Assembly: GCA_020852865.1 (NCBI GenBank)
Contig: JADYZZ010000054.1
Span: 99,496-163,495 of the forward strand
Direction of reading: 5' to 3'
DNA: 64,000 bases
From: Rubrivivax sp.
GTDB taxonomy: Bacteria; Pseudomonadota; Gammaproteobacteria; Burkholderiales; Burkholderiaceae_C
In this document: positions 9,439-17,798 of the stretch, piece after piece
How positions within the stretch are numbered: the stretch's first letter is position 1
How the letters are laid out: each line of letters opens with the position of its first letter
Made by a program: the position numbers and the translations under genes
The notes under the pieces: model-generated
Told to the model about the DNA's origin: nothing
Databases searched by the model: none
The model's input: only the letters and a program-made list of their open reading frames with translations

Positions 9439-10500
9439 TCAGCCCAGACTGCGCACGACGAAGGGCCCGAGCCAGTTGGCCAGCGCCAGCGGCATGCGGC
9501 GCCAGGTCTCGATCAGCAGCCGGTACCTGGCGTTGCTCGGGTTGTTCTGGGGCACGGCGTCGCGCTTGTACAGCCGGTACTCGTAGTGCAGCGGGGTCGG
9601 CTCGAAGCCCCAGTTCTTCTTGAACGCGAACGAGCCGGTGCCCTGCTTGCTGCGGCCGTAGTCGAAGGTCGCGAGGCCGCGCGCGCAGGCCCGGCGCATC
9701 AGCTCCCAGTACTTGAAGTCGTTGGCGGCCAGTTCACGCGCGGCCTGGGCGTCGCCGGCGTAGTACGGCAGCACCTCGTCGCGGAAGTAGAAGCTCAGCA
9801 CGCTCGACAGCGCCCGGCCGTCGGCGCCGGTGACGGTGAGCACCTCGCAGTCGGAGCCGAACTCGCGGCGCAGGCATTCGAAGTAGCGGCGCGGCAGCGC
9901 CGGCGTGCCGTGGCGGTGCACGTTGTCGGCATACAGCGCGAAGAAACGATCGAGGTCGGCGTCGAGCGCGCTCACCAGCCCGTTCTTGATGCCCTTGCGC
10001 ACCATCGCGCGCTGCTTGCGCGGAATCGCCAGCAGGTTGGCTTCCTCGTCGGGCAGCAGGGCCTTGCGGAAGGTGACGTACAGATCCTGCTCGGGCCAGT
10101 CGGGGTGGCGCCGCTCGAGCTGGCGCAGCTCGAGGTGCCGCACGCCGAGCTTGCGCGCCAGGCGCTCGGCCTCGGCCTCGAGCCGTTGCGCGCTCTGCGC
10201 GTCGTCGGCGACGACGCCGCCGTAGACGGCAAAGGGCAGGCTGGCGAGCGAACTGCCGAACAGCAGGCTGCGCACATGCGCCAGCGGCAGCACGCCGCTC
10301 ACGCGGCCGTCTCGTTCCGTGTACAGGAAATGGGTGTCGTGGCGGAACGCGTCGCGCAGCACGCGCTGCCAGCCGGCGCGATGGAAGAACGTGGCCTGCG
10401 GCTGCGCCAGGACGTAGGCGTCCCAGGCGGCGTTGTCGCGCGCCGCGGCGGGGTCAAGGCGTCTGAGGGTCGGCACGGTCGAGCGGGAGGGCGCACGCAT
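9439..10500 (-). CDS. FemAB-related PEP-CTERM system protein (GNAT fold)
   Basis: About 353 residues with two GNAT-like halves, resembling FemAB peptidyltransferases and the PEP-CTERM-associated subfamily (TIGR03019). Recognisable stretches are FFHRAGWQRVLRDAF near the N-terminus, FRKALLPDEEANLLAIPRKQ mid-protein and TFDYGRSKQGTGSFAFKKNW near the C-terminus. FemAB proteins transfer aminoacyl groups from charged tRNA to cell-wall peptides; in exosortase loci the substrate is unknown. The start is uncertain: ATG 10500 is used, with a TTG three codons upstream and a GTG at 10476. All overlap the end of the deacetylase gene, implying translational coupling. Confidence 0.85.
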   Translation of the reverse strand: MRAPSRSTVPTLRRLDPAAARDNAAWDAYVLAQPQATFFHRAGWQRVLRDAFRHDTHFLYTERDGRVSGVLPLAHVRSLLFGSSLASLPFAVYGGVVADDAQSAQRLEAEAERLARKLGVRHLELRQLERRHPDWPEQDLYVTFRKALLPDEEANLLAIPRKQRAMVRKGIKNGLVSALDADLDRFFALYADNVHRHGTPALPRRYFECLRREFGSDCEVLTVTGADGRALSSVLSFYFRDEVLPYYAGDAQAARELAANDFKYWELMRRACARGLATFDYGRSKQGTGSFAFKKNWGFEPTPLHYEYRLYKRDAVPQNNPSNARYRLLIETWRRMPLALANWLGPFVVRSLG

Positions 10501-11377
10501 GTGCGGCAAGGGTGGAAGGGGCCTGCGTCGCGGCGAGGAAGATCTCGTCCATGCGGCCCCAGCGGAAGTCGGCGAGCAGCCGCTCGAGGCGCTGCGCCGT
10601 GCGGTCGAGGTTCAGGTAATGGCGAAAGCGCGTCTTCGCGTCGATGCCGGCGACGCGCGGCTGCTGCGGGTCGATCTCCCAGGGGTGGAAGTAGAAGACC
10701 GCGCTCTGGCCGTCGCGCCGGTTCACGTGCCCGATCATGCGGCGGCTGAGCGCATAGGGCAGCAGTCTGAAGTAGCCGCCGCCGCTGCACGGCAGGTTGC
10801 GGCCGGCCACGCGCAGCGTCGTCGCCGGGATTTCGAGCAGTCCGCCGGCGCTGCGGTGCGCGAAGCGCGGCGCGTCGGGCATGCCGTAGTGGTCGTGCGC
10901 GATCGGGTAGATGCTGCTGCTGTAGCGGTGGCCGGTCTCGGCCAGCACGTCGAGCGCCCACAGGTTGGCGCGGCCGATCGAGAAACTCGGCGCGCGGTAG
11001 CCCTTGATCTCGCGCCCGCCGATGTCCTCGAGCAGCTTCTTGGCGCGCTCGACGTCCTGGCGGAAAGCGGCGCGCACGAGGTCGCTCGCGCGCTCGTGCC
11101 CGTAACCGTGGCTGGCCAGCTCGTGGCCCTGCGCGACGATGGCGCGCACCACCTGCGGATGGCGCTCGGCGATCCAACCGAGCGTGAAGAAAGTGGCCCG
11201 TACACCGTGCCGCGCCAGCATCTGCAGGATGCGCTCGACGTTGCGCTCGACGCGGCACTCGCGGCGCTCCCAGTCGCTGCGCGCGATGTAACGCGCGAAG
11301 GCCGAGACCTGGAAGTAGTCCTCGACGTCGATCGTCAGCGCGTTGGTGAGCGCGGCGGGGGGCGCGGTGCGGGGCAT
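10454..11377 (-). CDS. XrtA-system polysaccharide deacetylase (NodB fold, DUF3473 tail)
   Basis: A 307-residue carbohydrate-esterase-4 enzyme that removes N-acetyl groups from polysaccharide. Motif 1 with the catalytic base is LTIDVEDYFQ near residue 15; the metal-binding His pair is in GHELASHGYGHE; GYRAPSFSIGR is motif 3. The C-terminal segment with FYFHPWEID and FRHYLNLDRTA matches the extension of the PEP-CTERM subfamily (TIGR03006). No signal peptide is visible, so periplasmic access would need another route or the enzyme acts on a cytoplasmic precursor. The start at 11377 has the catalytic motif close to the N-terminus as usual. It overlaps the FemAB gene start by 47 bp. Confidence 0.92.
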   Translation of the reverse strand: MPRTAPPAALTNALTIDVEDYFQVSAFARYIARSDWERRECRVERNVERILQMLARHGVRATFFTLGWIAERHPQVVRAIVAQGHELASHGYGHERASDLVRAAFRQDVERAKKLLEDIGGREIKGYRAPSFSIGRANLWALDVLAETGHRYSSSIYPIAHDHYGMPDAPRFAHRSAGGLLEIPATTLRVAGRNLPCSGGGYFRLLPYALSRRMIGHVNRRDGQSAVFYFHPWEIDPQQPRVAGIDAKTRFRHYLNLDRTAQRLERLLADFRWGRMDEIFLAATQAPSTLAAHACALPLDRADPQTP

Positions 11378-11448
11378 GGCGGGTGTTCGTCGCTACGCGC
11401 TGCCGGCCGGCCGCCGCGCCGGACCCGGCCGGCAGAGGCGGCGCGCCG

Positions 11449-12546
11449 TCACGACTGGGCGTCGCCGCTCTTGTTCAGCGCGCCGACCAGGGTCTTGAGC
11501 AGGTTCAGCGACTGCACGTTGATGCGCTCGAGGCGCAGCAGGCTGCGCTCGAGGCGCTGCAGCTGATCGAGCCGCTGGTCCTGCGTGAGCTGGTCGAGCG
11601 TCTTGGCCATCGCGGCCGCCTCGCCGGCCTCGAGCTTGAGCCGCGACAGGTCGAGGTCGACGCCGACACCACCTTCGGCATCGGCGGCCTCGGCGCCGGC
11701 GCCGGCGGCCGCCCTGGCCGGCCGCGCCGGCACGGCCGACTCCTGGGCGAATTCCTTGACGACCTCGGCCACGTCCGCGCCGCCGAGGTGCGAGCGTCCG
11801 GACAGGAAGCCCAACAGCAGCAGCCGGTCGCACACCGCGTTGATCTTGCGCGGGATGCCGCCGCTGTACTGATGGACCTGCTCGAACACCGTGGGCTCGA
11901 AGCTCGGCTTGTCGGTGGCGCCGGCGCACTTGAGGCGGTGCTCGATGTAGCCGCGCGTCTCGTCGGCGTCGAGCGGCCCGATGTGGCAGGTGGCGGCGAC
12001 GCGCTGGCGGAACTGCTCCATCTCGGGGCGCTGCAGGATCTCGCGGAACTCGGGCTGGCCGACGAGGAAGCTCTGCAGCAGCGCCTGGTTGCCGAACTGG
12101 AAGTTGCTCAGCATGCGCAGCTCCTCGACCGCCTTCGGGCTGAGGTTCTGCGCCTCGTCGACGATCAGCAGGCAGCGCTTGCCCTTGCTGGTCTGGCTGA
12201 TGAGGAAGGCCTCGAGCGTGATCAGCAGCTCGCTCTTGGGCACGTCCTTGACGCGGAAACCGAACGCGGCACCGACCATGCGCAGCGTGTCCTCGGCGCC
12301 GAGCTGGGTCGTCACCAGGTGCCCGGTGACGACGTTCGTGCCGTGCAGGCCCTCGATCAGGCTGCGCAGCACCATCGTCTTGCCCGCGCCGATCTCGCCG
12401 GTGATGACGATGAAGCCCTCGTTGCGCGACACGCCGTATTCGAGATAGGCCTTGGCACGCCGGTGCTGCTTGCTCGCGAAGTAGAACTGCGGGTCCGCGT
12501 TGAGCTGGAACGGCTTGCTCGTCAGACCGTAGAAGGCTTCGTACAT
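11449..12546 (-). CDS. XrtA-system ExeA-like AAA ATPase (TIGR03015-like)
   Basis: A 365-residue P-loop ATPase. It begins MYEAFYGLTSKPFQLNADPQ, the typical opening of the general-secretion ATPase ExeA family. Walker A is GEIGAGKT (about residue 50), Walker B is CLLIVDEAQ (about 125), and GGIPRKINAVCDRLLL is the C-terminal AAA segment. After residue 270 comes an Ala/Gly-rich linker, then a leucine-rich helix (QLQRLERSLLRLERINVQS) likely to form a coiled coil. It probably energises assembly or export of the polymer. It lies 13 bp downstream of the barrel gene, with the deacetylase 71 bp further on. Confidence 0.91.
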   Translation of the reverse strand: MYEAFYGLTSKPFQLNADPQFYFASKQHRRAKAYLEYGVSRNEGFIVITGEIGAGKTMVLRSLIEGLHGTNVVTGHLVTTQLGAEDTLRMVGAAFGFRVKDVPKSELLITLEAFLISQTSKGKRCLLIVDEAQNLSPKAVEELRMLSNFQFGNQALLQSFLVGQPEFREILQRPEMEQFRQRVAATCHIGPLDADETRGYIEHRLKCAGATDKPSFEPTVFEQVHQYSGGIPRKINAVCDRLLLLGFLSGRSHLGGADVAEVVKEFAQESAVPARPARAAAGAGAEAADAEGGVGVDLDLSRLKLEAGEAAAMAKTLDQLTQDQRLDQLQRLERSLLRLERINVQSLNLLKTLVGALNKSGDAQS

Positions 12547-12559
12547 GGCTGGCCCAGGC

Positions 12560-14086
12560 TCAGAACGTCATGCCGAGCGAGCCGATGATCGCCGACTCGG
12601 TATAGGGTTGGGTCGGGCTGGTGAAGCGCGCGTGACGCAGCGTCAGCGTGCCGCTGAGCAGCCGCGTGAGCGCGTCGCTCACGGCCGCGGTGACGAGGCG
12701 CAGTTCGTTGCCGGCCAGCGCGCCGGCGTCGGCGGTCTTCTGGTCGCTGATGGTGAGCGTGAAGCTGGCCGTCGGCGTCAGCCGGTGCACGAGCGCCGCG
12801 CTGGCCGTGGTTTGCTGGATGCGTGCGGCCAGGCTCAGGTCGCCCGCGGCGTAGCTCAGGCCCTGGAGCTGCTGCGAGACGCTGCGCGTGCCCGTCAGCG
12901 TGAGCGTGGTGCGCAGGCCGCGCAGCGCCACGCTCGCCGTCTGGCTGCGCTGGATCGACTGCGCATTGTTGAGAAAGCCGCCCCTGCCGGTCGGGTCGAG
13001 CCCGACGCTGGCGCGCGCCAGCGCCTCGCACAGCGCCGTCGCCTGCGGGTTCTGGGCGAACGCCAGCATGCAGTCGTTGTAAGCCTGTCGGTAGCGGTCG
13101 AGCAGCGAGCGCGCGTCGGTGTTGAGCAGGTCGCCACCGCTCAGCGAGCGCGAGTCCGTGTAGCTCCACACCGAAGCGGCCATGCGGTGCGTGAACGCGA
13201 AGCTGTGCGAGTTGCCGAAGAAGCGCCGGTCGCTTTGCAGCGTGAGCGCGGTGCGCTCGCTCGGGAACCAGCTGGCGCCCCAGCCCCAGAAGCTCGACGA
13301 GGCGGCGAGCGTGCCGCCGAAGTCGTCCTTCTCCCAGCCGTGGCGCAGCGACAGCTGCCACTCGATGTCGGGAACGAAGGTGAGGCTGGCGACCGCCGTG
13401 TCCTGCGTCGTACGCGGCTCGCCCTTGGGCCCGCTGACCTGACGGCCGATGTTCAGCCCCCAGCCGAACAGGCCGTAGCGCCGGCCCAGGCCGAGCGTTC
13501 CGGCGACGATGTCGTTGTCGCCCAGGCGCGTGCCGTCCGAGCGCGCGCTCGTCCAGGCGATGCGCGCCTGCGCGTCGGCGAACTCGCCGATGCGCCCGGC
13601 CAGCGTCGGCGCGAGCATCAGCGTCGTCACCTGCGTCGTGTTCGGATTGACGAGAGCATTCGAGGCCGACTGCAGCCCGTAGGCCGAAACGGCCTGGCGC
13701 GACACGGTCGCCGAGCCGTCGATCCAGGCCTGCTGCGGCACGCCCTCGATGCGGAAGACGCCGTTGAGCGCGGTCTGCCGCGTGAGCGTGTTGTGCGACG
13801 AGTCGCGCGCGTACATCGTCGCGTTCAGCGACAGGTCGATCGACCCCTGCAGCGTGCCGTTCAGGCTGCGCAGGCGCAGGCCCGGGCCGAGCTGCAGGAT
13901 GGCGTCGGACTTGCGGTCGGTGCTGGCGAGGTCGCGGTTGTCGGTGAGCGTGAGCTGGGCCGAGAAGGTGGGCTCGATGCGCAGCTGCGCCTGCGCCGGC
14001 AGCGCGGCAAGCAGCAAGCCGGCCGATGCAAGCCAGGCTCGGCCGCCAGGCCGCAGCCGCGGCCCCGTGACGCGCACCGCCGCCAT
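12560..14086 (-). CDS. XrtA-system outer-membrane beta-barrel protein (TIGR03016-like)
   Basis: A 508-residue exported protein. A signal peptide (WLASAGLLLAALPAQAQ) ends near residue 34, followed by alternating polar/aromatic strands typical of a barrel and a C-terminal strand ending IGSLGMTF with terminal Phe. RIEPTFSAQLTLTDNRDL after the signal matches the start of the PEP-CTERM-associated barrel family. Long loops with NTT and SSFWGWGASWF lie between strands. It may form the exit pore for the polysaccharide together with the Wza-like lipoprotein. The ATG at 14086 directly abuts the kinase stop at 14087, so the two are likely translated as a unit. Confidence 0.87.
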   Translation of the reverse strand: MAAVRVTGPRLRPGGRAWLASAGLLLAALPAQAQLRIEPTFSAQLTLTDNRDLASTDRKSDAILQLGPGLRLRSLNGTLQGSIDLSLNATMYARDSSHNTLTRQTALNGVFRIEGVPQQAWIDGSATVSRQAVSAYGLQSASNALVNPNTTQVTTLMLAPTLAGRIGEFADAQARIAWTSARSDGTRLGDNDIVAGTLGLGRRYGLFGWGLNIGRQVSGPKGEPRTTQDTAVASLTFVPDIEWQLSLRHGWEKDDFGGTLAASSSFWGWGASWFPSERTALTLQSDRRFFGNSHSFAFTHRMAASVWSYTDSRSLSGGDLLNTDARSLLDRYRQAYNDCMLAFAQNPQATALCEALARASVGLDPTGRGGFLNNAQSIQRSQTASVALRGLRTTLTLTGTRSVSQQLQGLSYAAGDLSLAARIQQTTASAALVHRLTPTASFTLTISDQKTADAGALAGNELRLVTAAVSDALTRLLSGTLTLRHARFTSPTQPYTESAIIGSLGMTF

Positions 14087-15091
14087 TCAGGCCTCCGGCT
14101 GCTCCTTGGCCGAGGCGCTGCCATGGCCGTAGCCGTAACCGTAGCCGTAGCCATACCCGTAGCCGTAGCCGTAGCGGCCGCCGTAGCCGTAGGCCTTGGT
14201 GTCGACCGTGGCCTTGTTGAGCATCATCAGCCGCACCGGGCAGGATTCGATCGTCGCCAGCGCCTGCTGCACCGTGGCCTGCGAAGTCTGCCCGGCGGCC
14301 ACGACGACGACCACCTGCCCCATGTGCGAGGCGAGCACGCGCGACTCGGTGGTCAGCAGCAGCGGTGGTGAGTCGAAGATGATGATGCGGTCGGCGTAGC
14401 GCGTGGCCATGTCGTCGAGCAGAGCGCTCATGGCCTCGCTGGCCAGCAGCTCGGTCGCCCTGGGCTGCGGTGCGCCGCTGGGCAGCACGGTGAGCTTCTC
14501 GACGTTCGTTCGCAGCAAGGCCTCGTGCAGCGCCGCCTTGCCTTCCAACACTTCGAGCAGGCCGGGCGATTGCGGCACGCCGAGCAGCTTGGGCACCGAA
14601 GGCCGAGCGACGTCGGCGTCGACCAGCATCACCGTGTGGTCGAGCTCGGCGGCGATGCTCATCGCCAGGTTCACCGCGGTGAAGCTCTTGCCCTCGCCCG
14701 ACAGCGCGCTCGTCACCATGATCAGGTTGCCGTGGTTCAGCGTCGCCGCGCCGCGGCCGAGCGCATTGGCGATCAGCGGCCGCTTGAGCACGCGGAACTG
14801 GTCGGCCAGCGTCGAGCGCGGCGCATTCGGCGTCAGGATGCCGCGGTCGGCGATGGCCGACAGGTCCAGCTCCAGGCCGCGCGATGCCGGCACGCCCTGA
14901 GGCGCCGCGGCCGAAGCCGCCGTCCGGGCGGCCTGCGCGGCACGGGCGGCCGCATCGGCCTGGGCCGAGGACAGCGCGGGCGCCGCCGCCCGCGCCGCCG
15001 GCTCGGCCTGGCCTTCGATCTCGGGTAGTTCGACGCCTGCCTGGCGCAGTTGCTCCAAGCGCTGCGCTGCCTGTTCGATCAAGCTGCTCAT
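14087..15091 (-). CDS. XrtA-associated tyrosine autokinase (BY-kinase) with Tyr-Gly tail
   Basis: A 334-residue cytoplasmic BY-kinase that autophosphorylates on C-terminal tyrosines and controls polymer length with the chain-length protein encoded just upstream. The first ~90 residues are an Ala-rich linker. Then come QFRVLKRPLIAN, Walker A (SALSGEGKSF), Walker A' (VMLVDADVARPS) and Walker B (RIIIFDSPPLL). The tail after residue 300 has ten tyrosines, eight of them in an uninterrupted (Tyr-Gly)8 run encoded by a hexanucleotide repeat. Most homologues have a looser tyrosine cluster, so repeat slippage could change the number of phosphorylation sites. The stop abuts the next gene. Confidence 0.92.
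   Translation of the reverse strand: MSSLIEQAAQRLEQLRQAGVELPEIEGQAEPAARAAAPALSSAQADAAARAAQAARTAASAAAPQGVPASRGLELDLSAIADRGILTPNAPRSTLADQFRVLKRPLIANALGRGAATLNHGNLIMVTSALSGEGKSFTAVNLAMSIAAELDHTVMLVDADVARPSVPKLLGVPQSPGLLEVLEGKAALHEALLRTNVEKLTVLPSGAPQPRATELLASEAMSALLDDMATRYADRIIIFDSPPLLLTTESRVLASHMGQVVVVVAAGQTSQATVQQALATIESCPVRLMMLNKATVDTKAYGYGGRYGYGYGYGYGYGYGYGHGSASAKEQPEA
14126..14173 (-). repeat. Hexanucleotide tandem repeat encoding (Tyr-Gly)8
   Basis: Eight consecutive 6-bp units, mostly GTAGCC on the plus strand (Tyr-Gly read on minus), with third-position variants at three of the sixteen codons. All units are in frame with the kinase, so gain or loss of units alters only the number of Tyr-Gly pairs. 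The silent variants suggest the tract has been stable for some time or is selected at protein level. Confidence 0.85.
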
Positions 15092-15100
15092 CGTGCTGCC

Positions 15101-16678
15101 CTACCCTGCTGCGCGCTGCGCGAGCAGCGCCATGGCGATCATGCCGAAGGCGAACAGGCTCACGAGCGCCCCCGAGGCGCCGGCGAACCGCAGATTGCCG
15201 CGCCGGCGCCGACGGCGGTCGGTGTCGCTCAGCACCAGCGAGACCACGCCGAGCAGCGGCAGCCCGGTGCTGGCGCGCAGCTGGTCGCCCTGGTCGAAGA
15301 CCGGCCGGATCTGGCTCGCCGCGAAGGCCGCCAGCAGGGCGGCGGCCAGCGCGGCCACCAGCGCCAGCGGCATCAGCAGCAGCCGGTTGGGCGCCACCGG
15401 CTGCGGCGTCACGCGCGGCGGGTCGATCAGGCGGAAGTCGGCCACGCCCGATGCGGCGTCGAGCTCGCCCGACATGATGGCCGACTGGCGCCGTGCCACC
15501 AGGTCCTGGTAGTTCTTGCGGTAGACCTCGTAGTCGCGGTTGAGCTGCGCGGCCTCGGCCTCGATCTGCGGCGCCGTCTTCAGGCCCTCGCGCGCGGCGC
15601 CCAGGCGCCCGGCGTACTCGGCGACGCGCGCCTTGAGCGAGGCGACCTGCGCTTCGGCCTCGGCCAGCATGCGCGTGAGCTCCTGCGCCATCGTGCTGCC
15701 GCCGCCCATCGGGGCCGCGCTCGGCGCGGCAGCGGCTTGCTTGCGCAGCTCGGCCACTTCCTTCTTCTTCTGCTCCTCGAGGTCGCGGATCAGCTTGCGC
15801 GTGATGACGACGTCGGGGTGCGCTTCGGTGAAGCGCTGCAGCAGCATGTCGAGGTTGCGCTTCTGCGCGGCGATGCGCTCGTCGATCTCGGGCGTCGCGA
15901 CCGGAATCTCGGCCGCCGCCGCAGGCCCGGCCGGGGCCGCTGCCTGGCTCTTCTCGGACGCGATCTGCGTCTTGACGGCGTCGCGCGCGTTCTCGGCCTC
16001 GCGCAGCTGAAGCTGGGCCTGGCGCAGCTGCGCCGCTGCCTCCGTCACGAGCGTGGCGGCGTCCTTGCCGTCGGGCGAGGCGCGGTCGATGTTGCGCAGC
16101 TTGAACTCCTTCAAACGCCCCTCGGCCTCCTCGAGCTTGGCCTCGTACTGCTTGATCTGATCGGCGAGGAAGGTCTTGGCCGAATCCGAATCCTTGCGCG
16201 ATGCGCCCAGGCTCGACTCGACGAAAACCGAGACCAGCGACTGGACCAGGCGCTTGGCCTTCTCGCGGTCGGCATCGCGGTAGACGAGCGAATAGAGGTT
16301 GTCGCGGCCGGTGTTCTGGATCTTGATGTCCTTGACGAGGCGGTCGATGAGCTGCTCCTGCTCGGCCTTGGACGTGCTCTTGAGGTCCATGTCGGCCATG
16401 CGGATGAGTTTCTCGATGTTCGGACGGCTGATCAGCGTGCGGCTGAGCATGCCCACCTGCTGCTCGATGTTGGGCTGGATCGTCAGCCCCGCCATGAGCG
16501 GCTTGAGGATCGACTGCGTGTCGACGTAGATGCGCGCCGAGGCCTCGTACTGGTCGGGGATCTTGAAGACCACGACCAGGCTCGCCAGGCCGACGACCCA
16601 GCCCGCGGCGAGGCCGAGCCAGCGGTACTTCCACATGCCGCGCAGGACGCTCACGACCTGCTGAAGGATCTCTTGCAT
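15101..16678 (-). CDS. XrtA-system polysaccharide chain-length determinant (Wzz/EpsF-like)
   Basis: A 525-residue inner-membrane protein of the Wzz family. A helix at about residues 20-40 (WLGLAAGWVVGLASLVVVF) is followed by a large periplasmic region. That region has a long coiled coil at about 170-400 (QIKQYEAKLEEAEGRLKEF and heptad-rich stretches), then a proline-rich IDPPRVTPQPVAPN just before a second helix near 430 and a third near the end. It sets polymer length and partners the tyrosine autokinase encoded 10 bp downstream. Length matches the PEP-CTERM subfamily (TIGR03007). The start at 16678 lies 81 bp after the lipoprotein stop. Confidence 0.92.
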   Translation of the reverse strand: MQEILQQVVSVLRGMWKYRWLGLAAGWVVGLASLVVVFKIPDQYEASARIYVDTQSILKPLMAGLTIQPNIEQQVGMLSRTLISRPNIEKLIRMADMDLKSTSKAEQEQLIDRLVKDIKIQNTGRDNLYSLVYRDADREKAKRLVQSLVSVFVESSLGASRKDSDSAKTFLADQIKQYEAKLEEAEGRLKEFKLRNIDRASPDGKDAATLVTEAAAQLRQAQLQLREAENARDAVKTQIASEKSQAAAPAGPAAAAEIPVATPEIDERIAAQKRNLDMLLQRFTEAHPDVVITRKLIRDLEEQKKKEVAELRKQAAAAPSAAPMGGGSTMAQELTRMLAEAEAQVASLKARVAEYAGRLGAAREGLKTAPQIEAEAAQLNRDYEVYRKNYQDLVARRQSAIMSGELDAASGVADFRLIDPPRVTPQPVAPNRLLLMPLALVAALAAALLAAFAASQIRPVFDQGDQLRASTGLPLLGVVSLVLSDTDRRRRRRGNLRFAGASGALVSLFAFGMIAMALLAQRAAG

Positions 16679-16759
16679 GCTGTGCTGTCGGTGGTTCGTT
16701 GAGTCAAGCCCCGGCGCGGCGCCGATCGGCCGCGTGCCGGGCCCGGGTACAGCGGGCGG

Positions 16760-17395
16760 TCAGAAGTAGCTCTGCGGAATGATGAGGATGTCGCCCGGCC
16801 GCATCTCGACGTTGGCCGAGACGTCGCCGCGCTTGATCAGGTCCTTGATGCGCACCGCGTACTGCTTGTTGCCTTCGGAGGTGCGCAGGATCGTGGCGCG
16901 GTTGCCGGCGGCGAAGTCGGTCAGGCCGCCGACCTGGATCATCACGTCGAGCAGCGTCATCTTGACCTTGTAGGGCAGGAACTGCGGCCGCGCGGCTTCG
17001 CCGACGACGCGGATCTGCTCGCTGTACGGCCCGACGAAGCCGCTCACCAGCACCGTCACGATCGGGTCGCGCACGTACTTGGACAGCACCTGCTCGACGT
17101 CGCGCGCCAGCTGCACCGAGGTCTTGCCCTGCGCCGGCAGTTCCTCGACCAGCGGCGCCGAGATCTTGCCGTCGGGCCGCACGGGCACCGACATCGACAG
17201 CTCGGGGTTGCGCCAGACGATGATGTTGACGCTGTCGCCGGCGCCGATGATGTAGGTGTAGTCGACGCCGGCACCTACGGTCGGGGGGGCGGGCGGATAG
17301 GCCGGGTCGAGCGACGCGCAGCCGCTCGAGCCGAGGGCGAGGACCAGCGACGCGAGCAGCGCGGCCGGGAAACGGAGGGCATTGAATCGGAACAT
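16760..17395 (-). CDS. XrtA-system polysaccharide export lipoprotein (Wza-like)
   Basis: A 211-residue outer-membrane lipoprotein that forms the export channel for the polymer. The signal peptide ends in a lipobox, ALGSSGC, with acylated Cys near residue 25. The mature part has the Poly_export domain (YIIGAGDSVNIIVWRNPELS) followed by a SLBB-like segment (QIRVVGEAARPQFLPYKVKM) and ends DILIIPQSYF. The first ATG consistent with a short signal peptide is at 17395. It is the first gene of the leftward exopolysaccharide operon, so the main operon promoter should lie in 17396-17798. Confidence 0.93.
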   Translation of the reverse strand: MFRFNALRFPAALLASLVLALGSSGCASLDPAYPPAPPTVGAGVDYTYIIGAGDSVNIIVWRNPELSMSVPVRPDGKISAPLVEELPAQGKTSVQLARDVEQVLSKYVRDPIVTVLVSGFVGPYSEQIRVVGEAARPQFLPYKVKMTLLDVMIQVGGLTDFAAGNRATILRTSEGNKQYAVRIKDLIKRGDVSANVEMRPGDILIIPQSYF

Positions 17396-17798
17396 CACTG
17401 CGGTCCTTGCCGTGGCGAAAAGACGTCGCCCGGAACACCAGCCGCCGCCGGCGGGCGAGCGGCAGTGCGCCACATGCCGATACAGGATTCGCATGGGCGC
17501 AGCGGGCGAGTCACATGATGACACAGCGGATGCGGGCTCCCATCCCAAGATCGGCGGACCTGACCCCATTCGCCCCACAGACTTCACGCTCCGAGTTCAC
17601 ATCTCGGCGCGGGGGCAGCAAAGCATCGATCGGCGCCGCCGGCCACGAACAAAGTCCCCGCGCCCGTGACCGATGGGTGCGATGGCCCGCCCGCGCCGCC
17701 CTATCATGCGCAGCGCCGATGCGCGACGCATGTGCACGCGGACATGGCCGCGTGCCCGGACGAGCCCGAGCAACCGAGTGAACCGCCAGCCGAGTTCG
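17396..17798. promoter_or_regulatory. Divergent intergenic region between the exopolysaccharide operon and the ThiF operon
   Basis: A 403-bp region with no supported gene. It must carry the start of both operons. GTCA-CATGA-TGAC at 17510-17522 is an inverted repeat about 120 bp upstream of the export lipoprotein and could be an operator. TATCAT at 17702-17707, about 90 bp before the ThiF start, could be a -10 element for the rightward operon, but no matching -35 is convincing. No sigma-54 GG-N10-GC element was found facing the lipoprotein gene. Confidence 0.35.

Noticed and set aside
10500..10509. TTG start for the FemAB-like gene, three codons upstream
   Set aside because: It has no ribosome-binding site and an ATG follows directly; the true start may even be the GTG at 10476.
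12522..16634. A 1370-codon open frame on the minus strand over the barrel, kinase and chain-length genes
   Set aside because: It overlaps three well-supported genes in another frame and reads as low-complexity Arg/Ala/Gly sequence.
17396..17560. Sigma-54 promoter for the exopolysaccharide operon
   Set aside because: No GG-N10-GC spacing with a TGGC-like -24 half was found facing the export lipoprotein gene.
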